From: an uncultured Clostridia bacterium
GTDB lineage: Bacteria > Bacillota > Clostridia > Oscillospirales > Acutalibacteraceae
DNA: 64,000 nucleotides
Direction: 5' to 3'
NCBI GenBank assembly: GCA_947623175.1
Contig: CANQGK010000001.1
Location: 143,431 to 207,430 of the forward strand
A program made the position numbers and the translations under genes. The notes under the pieces are model-generated. The model was given only the letters and a program-made list of their open reading frames with translations. It was not told the DNA's origin and ran no database searches. This document shows positions 18,039-25,823 of the stretch, piece by piece (within the stretch, counting starts at the first letter, position 1; each line of letters starts with the position of its first letter).

Positions 18039-18530
18039 ATGTTATATGAATTTGGATTTCAATTGCATTTTTTTTCAGATTTGGTTCCGGTGATGCTTAT
18101 GGTCGGAATACCACTTTATTCAATTTTGTGTTCCTCTGGTTTTGATAATAAAATAGCAAAATTTTTAATATTTTTGGTTTCTGCTTTTTTAACTCTGACG
18201 CTGTTTGTCGTTTTTATTGTCTCACCGATATATTCTTATAATAAAATCAAGCAATATATCAAAGAGGATAACTTATTAACCGTCGAGGGCGAAGTTTCGG
18301 AATTTGAAAGTCCGGAAAAATCAGAAGCATTGGGCGGTCATGTCGGCGAATCTTTCAAAATTGATAACGTGGATTTTTCTTATAACGGAACCGAAAATTA
18401 CGGTTATGATAAATTTTTATGTTTCGGCGGCGTCGTAAAAGGAAACGGTCAAAAGCTGAAAATATCTTATTGCTACGATCCGATAACGGATGAAAAAGTA
18501 ATTTGTTTTATTCAGGAAATTCAGGAATAA
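18039..18530 (+). CDS. small membrane protein of unknown function
   Basis: 163 aa with N-terminal TM segments, preceded by GGGAGG. Confidence 0.55.
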   Translation: MLYEFGFQLHFFSDLVPVMLMVGIPLYSILCSSGFDNKIAKFLIFLVSAFLTLTLFVVFIVSPIYSYNKIKQYIKEDNLLTVEGEVSEFESPEKSEALGGHVGESFKIDNVDFSYNGTENYGYDKFLCFGGVVKGNGQKLKISYCYDPITDEKVICFIQEIQE

Positions 18531-18598
18531 TTTGGTGGAAAAATTAAAATATGATAAAAAACCCTATACGTATTTATTTTAACTAAGGACGGTAAACT

Positions 18599-19063
18599 GT
18601 GAAAAGCGAAAAAACGTTAGGCGATATTGTCTGTGCAATAATTTTAATTATTTTTATTGTTTTAGTTTTACTATTCTCATTTCCGATTATTTTATCGAAA
18701 ATAATTTACTACAACCAACAATATCCGGATTCTAAAATTATTCTCGGCACGGAATGGGAATGTAAAGAAATGAATGCTTATTTGGTCTGTAAATATTCCG
18801 ACAGATCAAACAAAGATTTAATTGGGGAAATAACCGTAGGCGAAAAAAAGTATTCTTTTACTATGTCTTACAAAGCCAAAAATATCATTTTTGAGGTTAA
18901 TGACTATGCTATGTTTTCGGGAAACTATCGTGTAAATAAAAAGGGTGATATTATTATAAAAGATATTGAATATTACTATGAGAGAGAATATCTAAACCCC
19001 GAATTAAAAGAGATAGTTTTCAAAAAAATAGAGGATACGTCGAATACTTCGGATACGTCGTAA
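18599..19063 (+). CDS. small membrane protein, paralogue B of 17523
   Basis: MKSEKTLGDIVCAIILIIF..., GSIEWECKEMNA/AEWKCEELNA-type shared positions, GNYRVNKKGDIIIKDIEYY vs GKYRVNRKSDIIIKNIDYY. Confidence 0.6.
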   Translation: MKSEKTLGDIVCAIILIIFIVLVLLFSFPIILSKIIYYNQQYPDSKIILGTEWECKEMNAYLVCKYSDRSNKDLIGEITVGEKKYSFTMSYKAKNIIFEVNDYAMFSGNYRVNKKGDIIIKDIEYYYEREYLNPELKEIVFKKIEDTSNTSDTS

Positions 19064-19186
19064 TAAACAAAAAGCAAAGCCAATGACGTAGAAAAATCCC
19101 TTCCCACGCCATTACGGCGATAATAAAAAACATATAAAACAGGGCTTGCAAAAGATCTTAAATATTAAAACATCGGGAGAAAGCAA

Positions 19187-19594
19187 ATGAAAAAAACAGA
19201 CTTATTGGGCTTATTAGCGGAATTGTTCGAATATAAAATCATTCGGGATGAATTTCAAAACGAATATGTGCTTTTTAAATCAAATCCGTTAAATACAGTC
19301 GACAACATAGAAGACAAAACAAAATTTGAAGCTATCGAAAACCACGTTCATCTGATTGAAAATATTAAAATCGGGGAATTTGATAAACTGACCGAGATCG
19401 CGCATAGTCTCGGAAACGCTCTGTTAAACAACCTAAAATCAACCTTTCCCGATAAGAGTTTTACGGTTTTTGTTACCATAAAGCTTCACGACGATATGAT
19501 TATCCGTTTCCATCAAAAATGGGAAAATGAAGAACCGTATTTTAATGTAAATGATTTTACTTCTTCGAACGAAAAGGTTATTTTATTTGAATGA
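19187..19594 (+). CDS. small cytosolic protein, immunity-like, unknown
   Basis: 135 aa, RBS GGGAGAAAG. Confidence 0.5.
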   Translation: MKKTDLLGLLAELFEYKIIRDEFQNEYVLFKSNPLNTVDNIEDKTKFEAIENHVHLIENIKIGEFDKLTEIAHSLGNALLNNLKSTFPDKSFTVFVTIKLHDDMIIRFHQKWENEEPYFNVNDFTSSNEKVILFE

Positions 19595-19613
19595 TCAATG
19601 CAATCAAATTACA
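19592..19613 (+). mobile_element. degenerate MITE-end-like sequence
   Basis: TGATCAATGCAATCAAATTACA vs MITE end GTCAATGCAATCAGATTACA. Confidence 0.4.
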
Positions 19614-19630
19614 AAACGGAGGATAAAATT

Positions 19631-20032
19631 ATGAAAAAGACTTTTTCGATTATTGTGCTGTTTTTATTTTTGCTTCAATTTGTTTGCGGATGTAAAGGAA
19701 ACGATACACCCGCCGCTTCCGGTTCGCAGTCCGCCGTCGATATGCGGACTATGACGATTACAATGCAGCCCTCCCCGCCCGAAACCAAAACCACAAGCGA
19801 TCAAAATATAATTGAAAAATTCATTAAAATTATCGACGAATGCGAAAAGCAAAAAACGGAACCCGATGAAAATAACGGGTGGCAAATTCACGTTACGGTC
19901 GAGGGCGCAAACGGCAGTACGAGCTATACGCTGAGAGACAACATTTTACGGATCAACGATGATTTTTACACGGTTGACGCCGAGGCGCTCACAGACAAAA
20001 TAACCGATATTTTCAACGATATTAAAGAGTGA
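19631..20032 (+). CDS. small lipoprotein, paralogue of 5559-5960
   Basis: ATG 19631 after ACGGAGG; MKKTFSIIVLFLFLLQFVCGCKGNDTPAAS..., near-identical central and C-terminal regions. Confidence 0.75.
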   Translation: MKKTFSIIVLFLFLLQFVCGCKGNDTPAASGSQSAVDMRTMTITMQPSPPETKTTSDQNIIEKFIKIIDECEKQKTEPDENNGWQIHVTVEGANGSTSYTLRDNILRINDDFYTVDAEALTDKITDIFNDIKE

Positions 20033-20054
20033 AAATCCGCTTATGCAGGCGTTA

Positions 20055-21698
20055 TTATTTGCGTCTCAGCACTTTGCCCGAGCGGGCGCCGGTGTGTTCG
20101 CCGTCTTTTATGACCGGAACGCCGTTTACGATAACATAGTCCATTCCCGTGGAATATTTATTTACCCTGGTAAAATCGGCATTAATTTTCAAATTGTCAA
20201 GGTCAAAGACGTTTATATCGGCGTAATATCCTTCGCTTAAAACGCCCCGCTTTTCCAATTTGTAATGCCGTGCGGGTACGGAGGAAACCTTCATCAGCGC
20301 CTTTTCGACGGAAATCGCCTTTAACTCCCGCACATAGCGGGTAAAGAAATAGGTCATGCTCATATAGTTTTGCAAATTCGCCGTGTTTCGCGCCAACGGG
20401 CCCTCCTCGACAGTTACCATGGAATCCGACATCCACATATACAGCGGATCGCGCACCACGCTGTCGATCATCGTCTGCTCGCGGAAGCCTATTCCCTGCA
20501 TCAAAACAAGATGCGCGTCGTTTAAGGTGGGCGCCGCCTGCAATACGTCGAGAAAGACGTCGACCGGCGCTTTGCCGCTTTCCTTTACCAAATCGGCAAA
20601 GGGCTTGTTTGCTATTTTCAAATCGTAGGGCGGTTGGATATAAAGCAATCTGTCCCATTGTCCGTTTGCCAAATACCGCCAATAACGGCACATATCGCCC
20701 TTTACCCTTTCGCGTCCGGCGGCGTCGGCTAATATCGCCCGCGCGCTATCCCAACCGTTTTCATAAAGCCACGGAGGCAGCATGGCAAAAGCGTCTCCGG
20801 TATTATAACAGGTGGGAAGCATATCGGTCAAAACGTCGAGATTTTCCCGCTCCCGCGCCTGTCTTATGCGATCCATGGCATGCTGCAGAGTGTCGTCGGG
20901 AATACCGTTATCGTATTTGACGTTGAGATGTGAAATGGTTCCGCGTACGCCCGTTTTGCGAATTACGTTTAAAAATTCCTCTACGGAATCAAGCAAATAA
21001 GTACCTTCGTCTCGCATATGCGAACAATAATTGGCGTCGTATTCCGCCGCGATTTTGACAAGGCGCTCGACTTCTTCGGGGCGCGAGAGGTTGCCCGGTG
21101 AAAATTCGAGTCCGGTCGAAAAACCGATAAATCCGGCTTCCATCGCTTCTCTTAAAAAGTCCTCCATGGCCTTAAATTGTTCTTCGGTGTAATCGGCGGT
21201 GTAAATACCTGTCATAATTCGCAAATCATTGTGACCGAACAGCCACGCCGTATTTATGGAGGCGCCCATTTTTTCCGCTTTGTCCAAGGTTGCGGCTACA
21301 CTGCCCTTGGGATAATCGGGCCCGGGCAAATTGTATACGCAGTCTATTCCTTCGGATTTTTCGTCAAATTTCACACCGTCCATCAAGGTGCGCATCGAAA
21401 AGCCGCAATTTCCGATAATTTCGGTAGTTACCCCCTGCCGCACACTGCTTTGAGCCTCGGGATTGCCCCAAATCGTTTGATCCGAATGGGTGTGAGAGTC
21501 TATAAAACCGGGCGTGACAAATTTACCCTTTGCGTCGATTTCGAGTAAGCCGCGCATATTTTGAAGCTCTCCGATACAGGCTATTTTGTCGCCCTCTATC
21601 GCAATATCCGCTTTATAGGCGGGTTTTCCGGTGCCGTCGACAACAGTGCCGTTTCGTATTATAATATCTGCCATAATACCATAACCCTTCATTTTCAA
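20055..21698 (-). CDS. N-acyl-D-amino-acid deacylase / D-aminoacylase family amidohydrolase
   Basis: 547 aa; GFIDSHTHSDQTIWGNPEAQSSVRQGVTTEIIGNCGFSM; start probably at MADIIIRNGTVVDGTGKPAYKADIAIEG. Confidence 0.85.
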   Translation of the reverse strand: MKMKGYGIMADIIIRNGTVVDGTGKPAYKADIAIEGDKIACIGELQNMRGLLEIDAKGKFVTPGFIDSHTHSDQTIWGNPEAQSSVRQGVTTEIIGNCGFSMRTLMDGVKFDEKSEGIDCVYNLPGPDYPKGSVAATLDKAEKMGASINTAWLFGHNDLRIMTGIYTADYTEEQFKAMEDFLREAMEAGFIGFSTGLEFSPGNLSRPEEVERLVKIAAEYDANYCSHMRDEGTYLLDSVEEFLNVIRKTGVRGTISHLNVKYDNGIPDDTLQHAMDRIRQARERENLDVLTDMLPTCYNTGDAFAMLPPWLYENGWDSARAILADAAGRERVKGDMCRYWRYLANGQWDRLLYIQPPYDLKIANKPFADLVKESGKAPVDVFLDVLQAAPTLNDAHLVLMQGIGFREQTMIDSVVRDPLYMWMSDSMVTVEEGPLARNTANLQNYMSMTYFFTRYVRELKAISVEKALMKVSSVPARHYKLEKRGVLSEGYYADINVFDLDNLKINADFTRVNKYSTGMDYVIVNGVPVIKDGEHTGARSGKVLRRK

Positions 21699-21712
21699 AT
21701 AACTTATGTAAC

Positions 21713-21740
21713 GGCGCCGGACTTTTCGCCCGGCGCCTTT
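21713..21740 (-). terminator. intergenic GC-rich hairpin
   Basis: GGCGCCGG-acttttcg-CCCGGCGCC between 21698 and 21747. Confidence 0.5.
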
Positions 21741-21746
21741 TAAAAT

Positions 21747-22868
21747 TTATTTTACTCTGTAATATTCCAATACGTCCCAATCGATATCGATACCGAGTCC
21801 CGGTCTTTGCGGTATCTGCACGTAACCGTTTTTGTCGATTTCGAAAATCGGCTTTGTAAGCTTCTGCCTGAGCTCGGTATCCTGTTCGCAAAATTCGAGA
21901 TACCAGGCTTCGGGGAGCGAAGCGATGTATTGCAGCGTCGCCGCCATGAGAATATTGGTCTTAAAGGCATGCGGCACAACCGTAAGCTTCTTGAGCATCG
22001 CCATATCGGTCAGCTTTTTGGCGACGGTAAGTCCTCCGCAGCGGCTCAAATCGGGCTGAACGATATCCACACAGCCCTTTGAGAGCAAATCGTCGTATTC
22101 GAACATCGTGCCGACCTCTTCACCGCCCGAAATGTGGCAGTTTGTGCGGTCGCGCAGGTATTTATAGCTTTCAAGGTCATCCGGTCTGAAGGGTTCTTCG
22201 ATCCAGAATACGTTTTCCTTTTCAAATTCGCGCGCCGTAGCCACCGCCATTTTGACGTCCTTCCAAAGCATCCCGATATCTATCATCAATTCCTTGTCGT
22301 CGCCCAAATATTTGCGCACCCAGCGTACCAATTGCGCGTCCTTTTTATAATCCTGCGCCAAAGCGCCCCAGCCGAGCTTCATGCCCTGATATCCGCCGTG
22401 CATATGCTTATCTATAAGCTCCTTGATTTCTTCCTCGGTGCCGGGCATCAATACGCTGCAATATGCCTGAATTTCGGTTCTGAAGGTGCCGCCCAAAAGC
22501 TTGCTTACCGGCAAGCCGAGCTTTTTGCCGACAGCGTCCCAAATTGCCATATCTATTCCGCTCATAGCGTGAATTACCGCGCTTCTTCTGCCGTAGTAAT
22601 AGCTTTTTTCGAACATTTTATACCAAATTTTTTCAATGTCAAAGGCGTCCTCGCCCACAACTATGTCCTTGAGCCCTATGCATGCCATATGCGACGCCGG
22701 AGAATCAATGATCGCCTTTACGACGTACGGGTTTGAATCCACTTCGCCGATACCGGTTATCCCCTCGTCGGTATGTACCAAAACCACAACGGTGTCCTGA
22801 CTGCCGTCTCCGATCATCTCGATATTTTTTTGTTTCAAAATGATGGCTTCAACGTTTGTAATAATCAT
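21747..22868 (-). CDS. mandelate racemase/muconate-lactonizing (enolase superfamily) protein, probable sugar-acid dehydratase
   Basis: 373 aa; QGMKLGWG, LMIDIGMLW, FWIEEPF, ISGGEEVG, VVPHAFKTNI. Confidence 0.85.
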   Translation of the reverse strand: MIITNVEAIILKQKNIEMIGDGSQDTVVVLVHTDEGITGIGEVDSNPYVVKAIIDSPASHMACIGLKDIVVGEDAFDIEKIWYKMFEKSYYYGRRSAVIHAMSGIDMAIWDAVGKKLGLPVSKLLGGTFRTEIQAYCSVLMPGTEEEIKELIDKHMHGGYQGMKLGWGALAQDYKKDAQLVRWVRKYLGDDKELMIDIGMLWKDVKMAVATAREFEKENVFWIEEPFRPDDLESYKYLRDRTNCHISGGEEVGTMFEYDDLLSKGCVDIVQPDLSRCGGLTVAKKLTDMAMLKKLTVVPHAFKTNILMAATLQYIASLPEAWYLEFCEQDTELRQKLTKPIFEIDKNGYVQIPQRPGLGIDIDWDVLEYYRVK

Positions 22869-22884
22869 TTTTTTACCCCTTTAC

Positions 22885-23916
22885 TTATTTCCAAGGATAG
22901 ACCACGATTTTAATCGGATCCTCTTTTTTATTTTCTAACAGTGAAAACGCGTCTTCGATTTTGTCGAGCGAAAAGGTATGGGTTACCATATCCTTTAAAT
23001 TAATTCGTCCGCCCGATACAAGCTTCATAAGCGGCCGCCATACAAACGGATTGTTTTCAACGCCGTCTACTTGCGCCTGCTTCATTATTATACTTTTTAC
23101 CGGGAAAGAGATATCGCTGTTTTCCGCGGGCAGACCATAAAGTAAAATTCTGCCGCCGTTTGCAATATAATCGGCTGTTTCTTCGATTATTTTCTCCGCG
23201 CCGGTGGTTTCGCAAATAAGGTCGACGCCCTTGCCATCCGTCAGCTGTGAAAGTCTTGCCGCGACGTCCTCGTCGGCGGAGCAGATTATCTCGTCGGCGC
23301 CGAAATGCAGCACACGTTCCAAACGCTTCCGGTTTCGGGCTATGGCGATTACCCTGCCCGCTCCGAGCGCCTTTGCTGTTTGTATAAAGGCGATGCCCGC
23401 AGGCCCTACGCCGAATACGGCGACGGTTTCGCCGAATTTTACCCCTAATCGCATAAGCCCGCCACAGGGGCAAACTACGCTTTCGAATATCGCGGCTTCC
23501 TCGTCAGATACGTTATCGGCAACCGGCACTACGTTCTGCGCCGGCACTTTTACATATTGCGCGTATCCGCCGGCATACGGCGCGGTTCCTATTTCCTCGC
23601 GATTTGCGCATAAATGCCGGTTTCCCTTTTTGCATTCGTCGCATTTTCCGCACCCTACGGAGGTTTCGACCACCACGCGCATACCAAGCGGCAGATCTTT
23701 GGCATCCTCTCCGGTTTTCACGATCTCGCCGCAAATTTCATGACCTAAAATATGCGGCGGCTTACCGTAAAGAAATTTTCCCGTGAAAACGTGCAAATCC
23801 GTAACACAAACGCCGGCGGCGCGCACCTTTAACAAAGCCTCGTTTTTCCCGATTTCGGGAACGGGCACCTCTTTTATTTCGATTTTACCGTAATCGGTCC
23901 ATACCGCAGCCTTCAT
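22885..23916 (-). CDS. zinc-dependent alcohol dehydrogenase (MDR family)
   Basis: 343 aa; GHEICGEIVKTGED, CGKCDECKKGNRHLC, AVFGVGPAGIAFIQTAKALGA. Confidence 0.88.
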   Translation of the reverse strand: MKAAVWTDYGKIEIKEVPVPEIGKNEALLKVRAAGVCVTDLHVFTGKFLYGKPPHILGHEICGEIVKTGEDAKDLPLGMRVVVETSVGCGKCDECKKGNRHLCANREEIGTAPYAGGYAQYVKVPAQNVVPVADNVSDEEAAIFESVVCPCGGLMRLGVKFGETVAVFGVGPAGIAFIQTAKALGAGRVIAIARNRKRLERVLHFGADEIICSADEDVAARLSQLTDGKGVDLICETTGAEKIIEETADYIANGGRILLYGLPAENSDISFPVKSIIMKQAQVDGVENNPFVWRPLMKLVSGGRINLKDMVTHTFSLDKIEDAFSLLENKKEDPIKIVVYPWK

Positions 23917-24836
23917 ATCATACCTCCGAGCTCGGCGTCATTTAAAATGCGTTTCATTTCGTTTTTTACTTTTTCGTAAATTGCCATGCGTTCCTTTGAG
24001 ACCGACTGCAAATACCTTCCGAAGGACATATTTCCCGACGCCTCGCCCAGCATACGGTAGCCCAGCGGATAAGAAATCGAACCCGCCAAATATGCGAGCT
24101 TTACCACCGTTTCCTGATACTTAAGCCCTTTTTCGTTTTTGAGATTAGCGTAAACGGCGGATATCAGGCGCGGGTATAAATATCCTATCGCGGTAAAGCT
24201 GCCGTCCGCTCCGCTGTTCACTAACGGATAAATGCTTTCGTCGGAGCCGGTAAGCACCGAAAAATCCTTCCTTATTTCGTTTCGGAAGGTGATCTGCTGC
24301 ATAATTTGCAAAATATTTCCGCTGCTGTTTTTAATGCCTTGTATGCGCGAAAGGTTGAGCAGTTTTTTGAAAACGTTCATCGAAATTCCGCTTGTGCATT
24401 GCGGAATATTGTACGCAATAATGGGCAAATCTCCCTTTTCCCGCGCGATTTCGGTATAAAAATCCAATACGTCGTCGTCGCTTAAGGGAAAGTAATAAGG
24501 CGGAGCCGTCAACGCGCCGTCCGCTCCCAATGCTTCCGCAAACCTCAAAAGCTTTTTGGTTTCGAGACAATTTGCCGCCGTCGCGCCACAGATAAGCTTT
24601 TTTCTGCCGTTTATGATTTTCTTTGCAAATGCCGCCAATTCCGTCGACTGCTCAAAGGACAGATAGGTAAACTCGCTCGTGGAGCCGTTTACCACGACGC
24701 CCGCAATCGGAGAATTGCAAACGGCGTTAAGCTGTTTTTCAAGCTGAAAATAATCGATTTTTCCGTCGTCATAAAAGGGAGTCAATACAATACCGTAAGC
24801 CCCTCTGATTTTAGGTTGTATATTCTCGTCACTCAA
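23913..24836 (-). CDS. dihydrodipicolinate synthase / N-acetylneuraminate lyase family aldolase
   Basis: 307 aa; GVVVNGSTSEFTYLS, YNIPQCTS, GIKNSSGN (Schiff-base Lys); 4-bp overlap with 22885-23916. Confidence 0.85.
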   Translation of the reverse strand: MSDENIQPKIRGAYGIVLTPFYDDGKIDYFQLEKQLNAVCNSPIAGVVVNGSTSEFTYLSFEQSTELAAFAKKIINGRKKLICGATAANCLETKKLLRFAEALGADGALTAPPYYFPLSDDDVLDFYTEIAREKGDLPIIAYNIPQCTSGISMNVFKKLLNLSRIQGIKNSSGNILQIMQQITFRNEIRKDFSVLTGSDESIYPLVNSGADGSFTAIGYLYPRLISAVYANLKNEKGLKYQETVVKLAYLAGSISYPLGYRMLGEASGNMSFGRYLQSVSKERMAIYEKVKNEMKRILNDAELGGMI

Positions 24837-24889
24837 TAATAAAATCCCCTGTTTTTTTATATATCGCGTTTATTATACAAGTAATCCGA

Positions 24890-25771
24890 TTATTTATCAA
24901 GCATTTTTCCTATCATTTGCATATTTTTAATTTTTACGGCGCCGTTAAACTCATAAAACGCCTCCCAACCGATATTTGTTCCCGTGATTTTAATGTTATT
25001 CAAATCGGCGTTTATGAATTTATTGTATCCCCAGGCGATTTTGATGGCTTTTTTTATTAACGGCAACAAATCCACGTCATAATGCGACCATTCGCCCACC
25101 CGAATGCTGCCGTCATAAAAATCCGAAACGGGCAGATTGATTATAATCTGACCGGTAGCGTCGGCTTTGCCGGAGTCTATACCGATATATCCCGGGAATT
25201 TTTCGTAACGGTGATCGTAAAAAGGTATACCGAACCACAGAAAATGATTATCCTTTAGATCCTGCACCGTTAAATAATGATGCACCTGGCAGGAATGCTG
25301 TGACGGTATAAATTTATCCTTCGGAATATGGCAGTCGCAATAATCGATTTGCAAATCCGCCTTGTACCGAAGCTCGGACAGCTCGCCTAAGGACGGAGTA
25401 TTAAAATGTAAACCGCCCTGTTCCAAAAGAATATGGCACCAATCCTCGCCGTATTCGCGAATATGCCCGCAGTATTCCTCGGTGGTGCGTAACTCCATAC
25501 GCAAATCATAATCGCCGTCTTCCGGGTGAGAGGTGATTTTAAGCGACGGAGTTTCATAAACAAAGCCGCCGCCGGCGAGATTTTTGCGGGGAGTATTCCC
25601 CTTAAGCGAATTGCGGTAGACGCCCCATTGGGCGAGCGTCCATTCGGCGCTTCCCTTTTTTTCGTTGATACCCGCATATTCGCCTACAATACCGTCCTCA
25701 TGACGAGGTCCGTGTACCTTAAATCCGTTTTTTAATTCTTCATCTTTAAAAAAGTGAACCTGTTCACTCAT
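24890..25771 (-). CDS. protein of unknown function in sugar utilisation locus
   Basis: 293 aa; no family recognised with confidence. Confidence 0.6.
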   Translation of the reverse strand: MSEQVHFFKDEELKNGFKVHGPRHEDGIVGEYAGINEKKGSAEWTLAQWGVYRNSLKGNTPRKNLAGGGFVYETPSLKITSHPEDGDYDLRMELRTTEEYCGHIREYGEDWCHILLEQGGLHFNTPSLGELSELRYKADLQIDYCDCHIPKDKFIPSQHSCQVHHYLTVQDLKDNHFLWFGIPFYDHRYEKFPGYIGIDSGKADATGQIIINLPVSDFYDGSIRVGEWSHYDVDLLPLIKKAIKIAWGYNKFINADLNNIKITGTNIGWEAFYEFNGAVKIKNMQMIGKMLDK

Positions 25772-25823
25772 AAATTAACCCCCGTATTTATTCTTATTTT
25801 AAAGTCGTTCGTAATTTTAATTT

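Noticed and set aside
22134-22736. 200-aa plus-strand ORF antisense to the enolase-superfamily gene
   Set aside because: Opposite frame has family active-site motifs; this ORF has none
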